A stretch of 64,000 nucleotides of DNA, taken from contig JAPWDM010000008.1 of assembly GCA_035578155.1 (NCBI GenBank), positions 28,442,280-28,506,279 of the forward strand, written 5' to 3'. A program made the position numbers and the translations under genes. Shown here in pieces: positions 22,386-36,279 of this stretch (position 1 is the first letter of the stretch; every line of letters starts with the position of its first letter). Below the pieces are notes generated by a model, which saw nothing but the letters and a program-made list of their open reading frames with translations, was not told where the DNA came from and made no database searches. Source of the DNA: Brachynemurus nebulosus. Lineage: Eukaryota; Arthropoda; Insecta; Neuroptera; Myrmeleontidae.

Positions 22386-23626
22386 CAGGGTTGGCATGTT
22401 TAAAACAAAGTGTTTTAAATCACATGTTTTAAACACTGTTTAAAACACAATCTAAATAAAACATGTTTGAAATTAAAGTGTTTTTAACGATGTTTTAAAC
22501 TATGTATGTTTAAAACAAATAAAAAAACATTACATATATTAAACAGTGTTCTGAACACACTTTAATTAAAATCTTTCGGTTAGGTTGTAAATAAAATGTA
22601 TTGAAATTCAAGAATAGCCTAATTACATCTATGGTAATTAAAAATTAAGCAGTTCTAATCCAGTGTGCATCAATAATAAAATAATGAAAACAAAATTAAA
22701 TTTTTAATTAGGTTAAACTAAATTTATTAAAGTATGTATTTATTTTTATATTTATGTTGTTTTTTTGTGTAACAAAGTAGACACATATTTCTTTTTATTG
22801 TCACTGTTTATTTGTTTCACTATGTTAACATAACTCTAGTATGTACTTCTTTTCGAAAATAATCGGTTATGCGAAATATTTTAAAAACCTTAAAGTGGTG
22901 GTTATCACTACAGCCACTGATTTTTGTAAATATAAGCACGTATAAAAAAAATATTGGTATATATTTATGTTAAATACTAATTTATGTTAAGTATTTCTGT
23001 TTAAATCCTAAAAAACAGCGACTAGCATTGCAGCTCTTTCTACTAAGGCTACAGTCCAACGCAACTGTATTACCAAATCAAATGTTTTGAGGTCAATTTG
23101 TGACTTTAGTGATAGCCGCCATTCTAAAGCGCTAACTTGCATTTAATTATCGTATTTTATTTACCAGTTCAACTAATAATAAGATTTTGAACTTCTTTGT
23201 ACCGTAATTTAAACTCTTTTATTTTAGTATGTATCAAATTTTATAAAATTTCTCAGCAACATCTTTGTTGTACACAGTATTCAATACGCATAAACAACAA
23301 ACGGTTTTATAGATTTTACAACAAACAAAATATTCAAATTTTTCCATTTAATGCAACCTATTATAAATTAATAGTACATAATTATGTAATTATTTTGTGC
23401 CAGTGACTGACAGCAAAAAGTTAGGCATTTCGAGACAAAAAGTTTTTTCAATATTTCTTAATTCCAAGGAATTAAACCTGTTTAAAACAAGTTTAAAATG
23501 TTTAAAACATATGTTTCATTTAAAACAATAAAAACATGATTTTAAACATACGAACACAATATGTTTAAAACATTTTGAACTATTTGTTTTATAAATTAAA
23601 AAAAAAACTGCTTTTTTCCATCCCTG
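22386..23626. mobile_element. hAT-type element with GTTTAAAAC arrays
   Basis: Ends CAGGGTTGG and, on the other strand, CAGGGATGG. Flanks ATTGTGAT (22378-22385) and ATTGTGGT (23627-23634) match at 7 of 8, an aged hAT duplication. Near-palindromic GTTTAAAAC/GTTTTAAAC words crowd 22398-22555 and 23476-23590 and are nearly absent between. The 1241-bp body has no transposase. Confidence 0.82.
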
Positions 23627-23634
23627 ATTGTGGT

Positions 23635-24470
23635 GTGAATAGAGAACGAATAGTAAGCGGTACTGTAATGTGAACATATAACAATATTTTACTGTGACGA
23701 TACTGGACTGAGAGCGTATTGGGAGCAGTACTATAGTTTATAACCGGCCTAATATTTTCTTTTCTCTTTTACACTATTCTTTATTCTAATTCTGTATTTA
23801 TTCGTTACCAATTAGTTATCGACTAATAATGAATCAAATGGATGTTTTAATTTTTAGTTTTTTCTTTCTATGCAGGGGTACCTACTCTATCGACTGACTG
23901 GTACCACCAGACTAAAATTCATGAATAAATGAATAATAATATAAAAATAAAGGAGGAGGACAGAAGACAACAAAACACTGTTGTAAACTATATTCAACCG
24001 CCACCGTATGGCGGGACGGGCGGGTGATATCTTTAATTCCGTTACATAACATTACATTCATAGTTACATTGCACATTTTAGATGGCGTTGTCGGTTAACG
24101 ATGGCGCGCGCGTGGATACTCATTTGCATTCGGATATTGCATTATTTATCACAAAACCACATTACATATTCCCAATTTCAATGTACTAAGCATTACATTA
24201 CACACCGCCGCCACTACCCCACCCCTCAGGGACCCCTGCGCCACTCTTTCCAGCAGCCGGTCTCTTCACTCGAACATTCTAGTATGTGACAACGACTGCA
24301 CATACAAGTATGTAATTGTTGTATGTATATGCAATTAAAGTAATAAAATATAATGTTATTCTATATAGTTGTAATATATAATGATGCACAGACTCGTATG
24401 TATAATTTGTTTCAGATAAATCTGAGACAATACAGTTTATATCTAACTTTTTTACATTGAATACTAACAC
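23635..24470. other. non-coding stretch with a GC-richer patch
   Basis: 24000-24290 is clearly less AT-rich than the surroundings (CCGCCACCG, GGCGGGACGGGCGGG, and CACCGCCGCCACTACCCCAC near 24205). This could be a promoter/CpG patch or an old exon; no frame longer than about 60 codons supports coding. No splice pair found. Confidence 0.35.
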
Positions 24471-24476
24471 ACATAT

Positions 24477-24845
24477 AGTATATTGTGCAATAAGTGCGGG
24501 AAATTGTCGATTGCTCACGAAAGCGAAGTTGAGCGCACGAACGTAGTGAATGCGCTCATTCGCTTGAGTGGGTAATCGACAATCCCACACGAGTTGCACA
24601 TACTATTTTTTATTACGAATTTCACATACTTTTTTCTATTATTATTAACATTTTTGACATTTTGATTACTTTTTAAAATAATATTTTTGAGTGTTCGTCT
24701 TTTTTTTCTGAATTAAATATTGTTTAAATTACTTTGTAGGCGCGGTTTCTATAGAAATAATTATGAAATATTTATTAAATGAAAAATCAAGAGGCGGCTT
24801 TGCGTGTTTTGATTAAATTTTATTGTCAATTTGCGTGTGGAAAGT
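24477..24845. repeat. dispersed repeat, copy 1, with hairpin head
   Basis: Begins with a hairpin (24477-24608) whose arms read GTGCAATAAGTGCGGGAA and, reversed, CAATCCCACACGAGTTGCAC. It continues through ATTTTTTATTACGAATTTCACA to CAATTTGCGTGTGGAAAG. The same sequence, about 85% identical, recurs in the same orientation at 44700-45002 with the hairpin loop shortened. A multicopy element of unknown class. Confidence 0.75.
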
Positions 24846-26434
24846 TTACGATGTACCTAGGTCTTTTGTGAGATTTAGCATTTACGACGAAAAGACAATT
24901 ACGAAAAGTAACGAAAAGCATTTTTTTTAAAATTAGTTTGTATTGCTGACCCAAATGGAACTTAATGGAGCCTGAAAATAAATCAATAGATAATTTATTT
25001 GCTCAATTTGTGGTAAGGATTCGTTGTCGATAATTTTCTTCGATATCGACAAAAAATGTCGCAAGCAACGATATCGCCACAAAAGGTATCGCCACAAAAT
25101 CCCAATTCAGTATCAGAGGAACATGAATTATATTTTTGAATAGTAAAAGAGTTCAAGCAAATTACTGTTTTAAAATTTAAACAATATAATATATTATGTT
25201 CTCCTAATACCAGTTAAAAAATATACAAATTGATTGTTCTATTTTGGGACTTTGGGACTTGGGACTTCATTTGGGACTCCAGGACACTCTACTGATCAGG
25301 CGCTTCCAGTTTGGTTCCATAATATTGCTTTCTGTGTGTAATATGTGGGACAAATTTAGTTATTAGTTTATAACGTTTAACTAACTACAACTAATAACTA
25401 AAAATCAGAGTTCAGGAAGCTTCTTCGACTTCAGAGCTAACGAATGCTCATCAATTCCATTCTTTTTTAATCGAAATAAATACGCATTACCTACAAATAT
25501 GGTATGTAAGTTATGTAATTCAAATTTCGTTGCGTTATTTCTTTGAAATTTAAATTTTTTTTATTTTCACACTTGTAATAGAAAATGCCTATCTTTGGTG
25601 GTCTCGAACAACACGGTTTCAAAGAACACGGAACCAATTAATCGTGTTCTTCGGGGGATTGCTGTATGGATAAATAAGAATTTTCTATTTAAACATTTAT
25701 CTACACAATTATTAAAACCACTGGCAAATAATTTTTGTCCCAAATTTTTCTGAAACCAACTCCACTTACATTATATTTTCAAATTATAGATTTCGATATA
25801 TTGTACGATACAATATAATATATACGGTATATATATATTATTTATATATTAGCATAGTATAAATAATTATAATTTTTTTATAACTGTGATATTAATCAAT
25901 TAATGTTTGCTGAATTCAAACACCCAAAACTGATGTCGCGCCTCTTTTAAAAATATAGATAATAACTTGTTTTGATTCAGTACCACAAACGTAGTAGCAA
26001 GTTGAACAGGAATATCTGAGCCCTCCAGTTGCTCAAAATTCTTCCTGATCTTGAATATCTTCAAGGCTGAGAATTGTACCTACTTCAGTTTTTTTTTTTT
26101 TTTTTTTGTTTAATTTCACTTACTCATGTGAAAAGAGGGATAGAAGCTCAAGCAGCTCAACTGTAAAACCGAAGCGGAAATTTGGATTTAGAGGAAACAA
26201 ATTTTCATCTCATAAAAGTGATTACAATTAGTTTGGTATTATAGTAAGTATTTAAGTTTTTCCAAAATACCTATAGTAATCTGCGAACTTTTCTTAATAA
26301 CCAAAGTAGCGTTAAGTTGAATTCGAAACTGGAATTCGTTCCTGATTAATTGATTATCCATTACTTATAAGTTGTGCGATCCTAAAAACGATCATCATTT
26401 AAATATTTTCTTGCAATTTTGGAGCAAAAATATT
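24846..26434. other. non-coding stretch
   Basis: Contains GGGACTT-type steps (25250-25280) and GATATCG-rich sequence (25030-25090). Apart from the short minus frame at 25900-26079 listed separately, no coding signal is recognised. Confidence 0.4.
25900..26079 (-). pseudogene. unrecognised 59-codon open fragment
   Basis: A minus-strand stop-to-stop frame without a good ATG whose codons look more protein-like than the surrounding AT-rich DNA (mixed residues, e.g. LKIFKIRKNFEQLEGSDIP). A possible acceptor (TTCTCAG) lies inside the start. I do not recognise the family. It may be an exon relic or chance. Confidence 0.2.
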
Positions 26435-26438
26435 TTAA

Positions 26439-27613
26439 GGGGAACCACTAGTGTGACCGCCGGAAAAAAAGGTAATTTTTGGGAATTTTTTAAAGAAAAC
26501 TACTGTATGGAATGTTTTAATATTTTAAGGATATATTCGTTGACACATACTAAATTCAAGATAAAATTTTTGGACAAAAAAATTGAAAATTCAGTGAGTT
26601 ATTCGAGATCTTCCAAGGCTCCAAAAAAAAGTTCCCCCAACTGCTGCAGTGATAGCGACCTTCACAGTGTCTGAAATCAAAAAAACCAAAAGACCTATTA
26701 AACTAGAAGGTATTGCCGGTCCCGTGAACCTCAATCGAAAAAAAAGTTGAAATTCAACAAACGGCGGAGTTTTTTAAAAAAAAGTTTCCAATTTTGCGCG
26801 AAAATTTGATGATTTTTGGCCTGCAAAAATTAAATTTTTTATTCGATCGGAAAACTGGAGGTTCGTGGCACGAAGAAACATATATAAAAGAAGCTGCAAT
26901 AAGAATCAAATCAATCGGATGATTTGTCTTCGAGTTATAACTGCAGCAAATTTGAAAAATGTAGTTTTTCTTTGTCTTACCTTTTAGTTTTAATCACTGA
27001 GAATTTTTACTAAAATTATTTACGATGTACTCACTATAACGGTTATAGTAAAACTAGATGAGTCGTTTAAATGTGCCAGGGTCTAGCTGCTCCACAACAT
27101 GTGATTGGCAGCCACGTCCAAAAACTCCCGAACTATTAACCTTCATACATTTCTCAGCACCTCAAAGTTAACAATGAAAATCTAAGAAGCTAAAATAAGA
27201 ATCAAATCGATCGGATGATTTGTCTTCGAGTTATAGCTGCAGCAAATTTGAAAAATGTAGTTTTTCTTTACCTTACCTTTTAGTTTTAATCACTGACAAT
27301 TTTTACTAAAATTATTTATGATGTACTCACTATAACGGCCATATTAAAACTAGATGAGTCGTTTAAATGTGCACAGGATCTAGCTGCTCCACAATATGTG
27401 ACGGGCAGCCACGTCCAAAAACTCCCTAACTATTAACCTTCATACGTTTCTCAGTACCTCAAAGTTAACAATGAAAATCAGAATGGGCTCTTCAGATGTC
27501 TGTAACTCAAAAACTGTTTTAGATACGCACTTGAAATTTTAGTATGTTAGTTCTAAAGGTAACCATGCAACAAAAATTCCAATATTTTCAAAATGTCACA
27601 CTAGTGGTCCCCC
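26439..27613. mobile_element. TTAA-flanked DNA transposon relic
   Basis: Terminal inverted repeats GGGG(A/G)ACCACTAGTGTGAC (18 of 19 identical) are bordered by TTAA on both sides (26435-26438 and 27614-27617). TTAA duplication is known for piggyBac and Kolobok. Inside, a block of 296 bp is tandemly duplicated (26891-27186 and 27187-27480), with TAGATGAGTCGTTTAAATGTG in each copy. No transposase visible. Confidence 0.8.
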
Positions 27614-28010
27614 TTAATCCTTCGTAATAAGGAGTAAAGTGTCACTTTTAGTCCAAAGGAACTAAAAATCATTTTGCTTCTGCTATTAATACAATCAGCA
27701 AGAAAAAATTTAGTTAAGTTAAATGTACTTTGACGTTAGTCATTTTCTAAGCGCCACCCATTTGCCAGATTCCAATAATGTAATTTACATAAATTTACAT
27801 AAATTTTTGTAAAGTTTATAATTTTAAATTATCCGAAATCGCAAAAAATAATATATATACCACAACATTAAATTGTTTTTTTTGTTTTTTTTTTTTTGTT
27901 TTTTATTCCTTGTGTAAATTGCTGTTCTAAGGCCTTTATAGGCACACTGGTAATAAACTTCACACCCAGGATCATAAGTCTCACTTTAGTTCTTTGGTGT
28001 ATAATATAGG
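27614..28010. other. non-coding AT-rich spacer
   Basis: No gene recognised. The T-rich run at 27877-27903 produces a spurious Lys-rich minus frame. Confidence 0.4.
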
Positions 28011-28943
28011 TAGGGTAAGTGCGGAAGAGATGCCGCAGTACATATAGTTCGTCCATTGAATGATAGATAGCGCTATTAATGGATAATATGTTTAAAATAA
28101 GTTACTTATTTAAGCTGTGTATGGTAACATTTATGATTAGTCCATCAGTTTAGTAATTATCCGACTTTTTATTTTTGAAAAGTAAATTTTTTAACATGAT
28201 ATTTTATCAAGCATTTAATTCATTAGAATTTAAGAATGTATATTGTTTTAATGAAAAAGAGTTTTGTTATTAATTTAGGTATATTTTAAAAGTACTGTAT
28301 AAAATTTTAGGTTGAAATTCCGCACTATGCTTGCTAAAGCAACATGCGGCATCTATCCCAACAAAAAGGAGAGATGCCGCATTTAAAAGTTGGTATAGTT
28401 GCCTCATCATATTACATATTAAAATCATAGACTTATACCTTAATTATGCAATTTTTTTTGGACTGTAAATTATGCCGCGTAAATATAAAAGATCCATTAA
28501 TGGATCAGGAAGAGCTCTCATATTAGTGAAAATAACGAAAATAACGATGATTAACTGTGTATTGACTGTTTTAAAAAGTACTCAGAAACAACAAAAACAG
28601 TTGACTGGTTAAGATGTATAAAAGGCCAAAAATGGTTACATATGAAATGCATCATTTATGGAGATGTGTGTAAAATGCAAAATTTTTAATATGAACTATG
28701 CGGCGTCTCTCCTTCTTTGATGCGGCATCTCTCCCATAGGTGTGGGAGAGACGCCGCTTTGCAGGCTCGACAAAAATTTTAATTATGAATCCTTTATGAT
28801 TCAAAATTTAAAATTATTTATAAATAATTTTAAAGAACAATGTTTACATTTATTGTGTACCAAATTTCAAATCAATTAGATGCATACTTAAAGAATTATC
28901 AAGTGTTTTCAAAATGTAAGGCATCTCTCCCGCATTCAGCCTA
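28011..28943. mobile_element. TIR element with internal GCGGCATCTCTCC repeats
   Basis: Left end TAGGGTAAGTGCGGAAGAGA, right end complement TAGGCTGAATGCGGGAGAGA, about 24-bp imperfect inverted termini. The word GATGCCGC/GCGGCATC next to GAGAGA or TCTCTCC appears at least seven times in both orientations (28029, 28349, 28372, 28698, 28718, 28742, 28919). It includes a tight hairpin at 28716-28758. Superfamily and target duplication are unclear (at most TA). No transposase. Confidence 0.6.
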
Positions 28944-29774
28944 CTATCACATATTTGATATATTTTTCCCATTCTTTATTAAAATATTCTAAAAATTATG
29001 CCGTATAACACAAAACACACAAAATCAGTTTGTATTCTTTAAAAGTAGATTTGTATTAGACGTACTATAAAACAAAAATTCTGTTCCATAATTCAATACT
29101 AAATTCATGTGGGGTGATTCAAATATTGTATCTGTAAGCATAAGTTATAAAACGTATATAAAATAAAGATTATAGAAATAACATTCTTCAGTTTAAAAAC
29201 ACTAAAATGTACATATACATACTCATGCTAAAACAGCAAAATATATTTTTATTTTATTTTGAATCAATAAAAATGATCTTTTTTTATATCGAGCAATTAC
29301 CCATAGTCTATTCAAACTTATGTTCGCTTCATTAAGTTATTGCTCTGAGTTTGCAATATGTTTCTGTGTACACAATATTGAATTATTTGTACAACAATGG
29401 CCACATAATTGTCACATGTTGGAAAGATTTTCCGATCAACTGAGTACCCAGAAGCCTATTATACCTATTTCTAAGAAATATTTTCGGACATTTAATTTTT
29501 TTTTAACTATCCCGCACCCGGAAAAAAATTTTGAAAAAATTGTGTTATACCAATCACAGTAAGAAGCTTGCAGAAAAATTTTGGTGATTGTACCATAGAT
29601 ACATACTATAGAGGTATCTGAAACATAAAACTTTCAGCCAAATCCGTTAAGTCATTCAAAAGTTATAATTTTTTTTTTCAATTTTTTTTAAAATTTCTTA
29701 TTTTTAAAAATTTTTATTTCTAAAAGGTAAATTTTTAAGAGCTTAATAATTTTCAATCTTATATCGATAGTAGA
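28944..29774. other. non-coding stretch
   Basis: AT-rich; the 80-codon frame at 29320-29562 has no recognisable domain. Confidence 0.35.
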
Positions 29775-30689
29775 GTAAAAGCCCCTATACCCGAACGCGT
29801 TCAGTACTCGAACAGTTTTGATATTTTAAATATTAATGAAGTTATTTCTGCAAAAAAAAAACGACGGGTTGCACTCCGGGAGTGCCGGCAGAAGTGAAAA
29901 CTTGAATATTAACGTTGTGCATTTTTGATATTTTGGAATGGTTAGGGAATAATTTTGCACGAATTGCTTTAATTATCAGTATAAAAGTACTATCATTTAT
30001 GTGGTAGAATACAACATTTATTTATTGCGCTATCGTGCACGGCACACCCTGCCGGAACGCTAGACAAAGTGGACTTTTGAGTGCGCGTTTGGAGCGCTGT
30101 ATCTTTTCACCTGTACAAGATAGACAGGTGCTCTCGCTGACTTTTTTGTAGAGAATTCGATTCTCTACAAAAAAGGTCTTAACACTTTTTAATGTATCTA
30201 TCACCGTTTTCGCTACGTAAGCGGTGAAAGCTCAAAAAACTCTATTTATGAATTTTCAATATTGTTTAAACAATATAAAAAAACATTTCCGGGAGTTCAC
30301 ATTTTGCACAAATGTTCTCTTCGGTAATCCCTACAAGAATCTCTTTTTAAAAATTTTTTATCTCTATTCTAAAATTAATGTTTAATGAGATAGAGCTTAA
30401 AATTAGTGCTATTGGAGTAAACCCGTATATATCTATCTGTCCTTTCGCGTTATACTGGTTTCAGTAATATAGAGATACTACCGTTCGTTCTGTATTCTGT
30501 ACTCCTGTCTACTGTTATGTACTGTCGTCTTACGAATTTTCGATCAGGTCACGTGACCTGACGCCAGTTTAACATTTTTTACCCATTACAAAAAAAGTGT
30601 ACAACGTCGCTAAAGAAGTTTTCACTTCAAAAACAATAAATATTAAAACTGTTCGAGTATTGAACGCGTTCGCGTATAGAGGCTTTTAC
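29775..30689. mobile_element. TIR element, GTAAAAGCC...GAACGCGTTC family
   Basis: The two ends read inward GTAAAAGCC(C/T)CTATAC, then GAACGCGTTCA, then ACTCGAACAGTTTT, about 45 bp of nearly matched inverted termini. A 143-bp copy containing little but the termini lies at 38923-39065, and a single end at 35663. The interior holds a small perfect hairpin (TTTTTTGTAGAGAAT, reversed, near 30145-30176). No transposase; superfamily not assigned. Confidence 0.72.
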
Positions 30690-31040
30690 GTTAATTAGCC
30701 AAAAAAAAAAAAAAAATAAATAAATAAATAAATAAATAAACAACTTAATTCGTGTGGGAACATTCTACCCATGCTTACCCGCTTGTAATAGCCTTTCTTT
30801 CATCTCTCGGCTCTTAAAATCTAAATCCAACACGTGCCAAACCATCAACAATAATAAATTATGAAATCTAAGTAGAGTTGGCGATGCTATTTCACACTAG
30901 CGCCTCTGTATTAGATCGAAAATGTACGTTTACGTCTAACTGGTGATCAAATCTAGTCACCCGTACATAATTTTTATAATAGATATTTCTATCTCTATTT
31001 TAATGTATCTACAAGTATATATTGTACCTGACACAGCTTC
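30690..31040. other. non-coding spacer with an AAAT microsatellite
   Basis: A short (AAAT)n run (30714-30741) and AT-rich sequence. No gene seen. Confidence 0.4.
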
Positions 31041-31042
31041 TA

Positions 31043-31887
31043 CACGGAGAGAAAAATCATATAATTTTTGTAGATAAAATTTCAAAAAAATTACCATGCT
31101 CTCTTATAATGCGTGCGCAATTGACGACCAAAATAAAAAATATGTGCTAGCATGGTAAAATTTAATGTGCTAACACAACTTTTATCACACTCTTATGCAT
31201 ATATGTTATAGTTTAATTCTTGTTGTCGTACACTTTCCTTTGCGCATCAGACCCGCAACCTTATGTTGCTTGGGCTGTACCTGTAAAAACTTCGAAGATG
31301 CCCGATCTTTTCCGACTTTCGATTCTTTATGATGCATACAAAAATGATTGCCAACAATATATTCTAATACTAAAGATAGTGAAGTAACAAAATGATGAAT
31401 TAAACGGTGACATCCCCGTCCTCTAAGACAGTGTAATGAATACTGCTTGCTGCTTGTAAGACAGTCTAATGAATCAAGGTGCTTGGTCCGACCCGTCTGA
31501 CCAAATTGGTCGTCCACACCTATGGTTAGCTATGTGACTTGCTATGAGTGAGGTACCTTTCAACAGCGTTCACAACACACACAACCTTCTTTCTCTTTTT
31601 TTCTTTCTACTATTAGCAGATAGCATTTCAAATATTATAATACAGCATGGTAATTTTTGTAAGAAAAACAATTAAAAAATATTTTTTCGTCGGCAATGGA
31701 ACTTTTTACTGTGCTGTTTTACAAATTTTACGGAGCTAATATTAAGGAAACAATATTGTATCCTTTAAATTTTCTATGATTAATTATAATTTTTATATTT
31801 TTACCGTACAAAATTGAATATGTTCGCCTTTTACACGTCGATTGTAGTGCTGAGCACAGTAATTTTTATATGAATTTTCTCTCCGTG
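31043..31887. mobile_element. CACGGAGAGA-TIR element, short form (845 bp)
   Basis: Both ends read CACGGAGAGAAAA(A/T)TCATATAA inward, flanked by TA on each side (31041-31042 and 31888-31889). AAAAATTACCATGCT-type words occur near each end (31088 and, reversed, near 31645). Interior 31206-31517 has a 103-codon minus frame starting with GTG that contains a partial internal duplication (TTCATTA-ACTGTCTTA) and no recognisable domain. A longer element with the same ten terminal bases lies at 39976-43661. Confidence 0.75.
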
Positions 31888-31889
31888 TA

Positions 31890-33060
31890 GTTTCACCATT
31901 AGAGGCGCCTACATAAATTTTCGTCGCCAATTTAAAACAAAAAGAAAAAATGAAAAGAAAACGAAAATTCTCTAAATTTTAAATATACAAGTTTTTTAAC
32001 AAATTTCCTTGTTACATATTTGATTTACTTATATATTACAATTTTAGAATAAAATATAATAATATTTTTTGTATTAAAAACCAGACAATAAGCAACAGAT
32101 AAAAAAGGATATAATAGAATTGTAATATGTAGAAGAAGAAATAAGAGGAAAGTAACGAAATATATAAAATGGAATAATTTGTTGTATTTTCCGTTTGAAG
32201 TTGGAAAAAGGAAACAAATCTCATGAGAAATAGTACAATATAGAGAATTGCGATTAGACGTCTTGTCAACTTACACGAAAATTTAATTTTCTAAAACTTA
32301 TTTTAGCATGTGAAGTAACACATACAGGCGCACACACCAATCCACACACACACACACACACATATAATGTATATATATGTATATTTATAAACACATCATG
32401 TGTGCCGATGTAGTGGTATTTGTTTCGGCATTTGCAAACGAACGTATAATACACATTTATTTTCTATTATAAGCGAAACGCAAAATTCTTCGAAATAGAA
32501 TTTGTAACAAGCTGTTTAAAGAAACTCTCTACTTTCTACTTCTCCTATTAAAGTAAAGCACATAAAAAAAGTTATGTAGGTAGATACTGATAAATAATTT
32601 TAGTCAAAATTTATGCATGCTGTGATACCTTCCCGTAGGGTTCTGAAGAGAGATAGTGCAACTCTTTCTTTATAATTTCATAAAAAAACACTCGATAAAA
32701 ATTAAGTTATCGACTAAGTTGTTCAAGCAGCCAAATTCTTGAAAATTCAATAAGTAATTTAAGGTAGTAAATAAAATTCAGTAAATAAAATTTGGCATTG
32801 AGGTGTATTTCAGCATTAGAAAATATGCTTTAAAAATTTCAAGTTCAAACCATTGAGGGAAATCCTGAAAAATGGATAAAAATGAGATGAGATATTAACC
32901 ACTTGTCATTTATAAAGCGCATTTACGAAATACTGGAATTTCAACGTTTTTGTGTTTCTTTAAGAGATGTATGTAGCTAATAAATAGGTATCGCTTACTA
33001 CATGCTTATTAGATGAATTACATGAATCACTCTGTATACTAAATGATGTGTTTATAGTAT
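31890..33060. other. non-coding stretch with a CA microsatellite
   Basis: CA repeat at 32342-32362 within AT-rich DNA. The minus frames at 32036-32269 and 32266-32454 are low-complexity products of it. No gene seen. Confidence 0.4.
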
Positions 33061-33062
33061 TA

Positions 33063-33296
33063 CAGTAGAGCCTCAGTAAAGTTAACATCAGTTTTGTTAA
33101 GTGACGTCACTTTTACCTCACAGAAGTTAAGAAGATTTTATAGAAATAAAAAAACAATATTATTACATTTTTAAGACAAAGATATTATAAATTCTATAAA
33201 AGCTATGTGCTTAGTAAAAAAAAAAAAAATTTGGAGGACAGGTCTACCCACACTGTCAACTTCCCATTTGGTGTCCTTAAAGACTAGAGATTACTG
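33063..33296. mobile_element. pogo/Tigger-like MITE (234 bp)
   Basis: Left end CAGTAGAGCCTC, right end complement CAGTAATCTCTAG, flanked by TA both sides (33061-33062, 33297-33298). Left terminus close to the known Tigger consensus start. No coding capacity. Confidence 0.6.
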
Positions 33297-34020
33297 TACA
33301 TAAATAATTCTTTTTTTAGTTACGTGGTCCTGAAAAGCCACGTAACTTATACATTCACTCATTCGTCTTCATAAGTGATCATTAATTCCCTATACACATG
33401 GGTGGCGCTTTCCACAAAAAAGTTAGGCAGTGAGATATCTTTCATTCAGTTGTACATTATCAGTGCACCACTAAATCGTTGTAGTATGTTAACTTTTGAA
33501 CTATTTTTAGTTAAAAAAATGACCGATAGTTTTTGGATGGATTTTGGTGGCAGCAAGTGGTGGTAAGATATGTATATATCATTAAAATCCATATATACCA
33601 ACATACACCTATATCTATATTATACCGACACAATTAGACCTACATATCGACACAGTTAGATAGCACTATATATATACAATATATACCTGTATTATATCAG
33701 TTTGTCTTTGGGTCGTTATCTAATGATCTTTTACATCGACCTCCTAGATGGCACTACTGACCATCTGTTAGAAATACTATTTTGACATAATTGAATGCAG
33801 TACCTCATATCTTACCAAAATTAGATAATTCTCTGTTACTTTAAAAGTTTTCATAATTACTGTGGAAGTAATACTTATGAATGAATAAATTAATTCAATA
33901 ATTCAATAAAAAATTAATAGAATTAGAATTTTTATTTTGTTTTAAGCATCCGCTTATACAAAAGAGTTTGGTTGCAATTATCTTTCTTTTATGTATAAAT
34001 TGGTACTACAATAATTATAA
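33297..34020. other. non-coding stretch
   Basis: AT-rich with TATATA/TACC steps near 33570-33700. No gene recognised. Confidence 0.4.
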
Positions 34021-35034
<1,014 letters not shown>

Positions 35035-36270
35035 TTTTTTGTAATAAAATACTGGCGTTTTTAACATGAAGGAAGGTTCTTAGGCCATTATATAATAATG
35101 TTATGGTAAAAAATCCATATAATCTATGTTATCTTTATAAAGTTAATTTACCAAATTTTTCTTAACTTTAATGAAACTCCACTGATGTACTTGAAAAAAA
35201 TACAAAATAATATATTTCTCTCTTTCTTAAAAAGACTACGAAATATATTTTTTTCTTTCTCGCACCTGTATTAGCAAAAAAATAATTTCAATATTTTACT
35301 GTGAAAATCATGAAAAGCACCAATGACTGATGAACCCTGACTAAATACATACGTAACACGCTCTTGGCGGACTGTTTTTAATAAGACACGGTTGTTGAAT
35401 GTGTAGATATACTGAAACAAGTGATAATAATATTACAAGTGTATACTTTCATAAAATGGATTCGAGTTTATAATTTAAAAATTCTAATCTGTTTGTTTCC
35501 TTCATTTGTTTCCATAATATATTTTTAAATTTGCATATACGTAGAGGTATATAACTGTATTAAATTGAATACAATTTTGCCTGTTGTCATCAAAGTTTCG
35601 CCGAGACGTGTATTAAACCAAGGTTTCTTAGTAACTTTTCAAAATAAAATATAGTAGGTAACGTAAAAGCCCCTATATCGGAACACTATTTTTAGGTGTG
35701 TAATTGAACTGGCTTATAAAAATTGACAAATAAATTAAACACCCATTTTTTTTCTTAATAAGCATGAAAGAAAGTTTTTTTAATCCAGTGAATATGTTTT
35801 TAAGAAAATACAGCCCAAAAATTTTTATTTATTAATGTTTTTCTCTTACAAAATGTCGACATCTATATCCAAACAGAGAAATATTAATGACACTAGAAGT
35901 TGGGAATCGATATACAAACAGACGTGTAATATGAGTAACATGACACTTATATGTGTGTCTGACTTTGTTTTTGTAATACATTATTTATTTTAACGCACTA
36001 TTATATTACTACATTTGGACGACAATTTATTTTGACGCACCACAATCAGCCTGGTAGAGCTGGGGAGGAAGGGGGTAGATGGTTACATCCTCCAAGAGAA
36101 ATAAATACTTACGATTACAATTAGTCAAAAAACTGATCTAAGTTGAGCGCCACTATATTTTTATCGGAAAAAATATGGAAAAAGATGCTAGTTGTGACCC
36201 TCTATAAGTCTATAATTACCACCGTTAGTACTATTTAGCTGAAAAAAGCAAGTGAGAGACAAGAACAACA
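35035..36270. other. non-coding stretch with a single GTAAAAGCC end
   Basis: At 35663 one terminus of the GTAAAAGCC family appears (GTAAAAGCCCCTATAT) with no partner found. A GC-richer patch lies at 36040-36090. No gene recognised. Confidence 0.4.
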
Positions 36271-36279
36271 ATCAGGTCA

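Noticed and set aside
29878..30130. GC-richer patches that might be a tRNA or snRNA
   Set aside because: No cloverleaf, A/B box or snRNA core could be drawn; they lie inside a TIR element.
31206..31517. 103-codon minus ORF inside the short CACGGAGAGA element as a cargo gene
   Set aside because: GTG start, partial internal DNA duplication, no domain; more likely chance.
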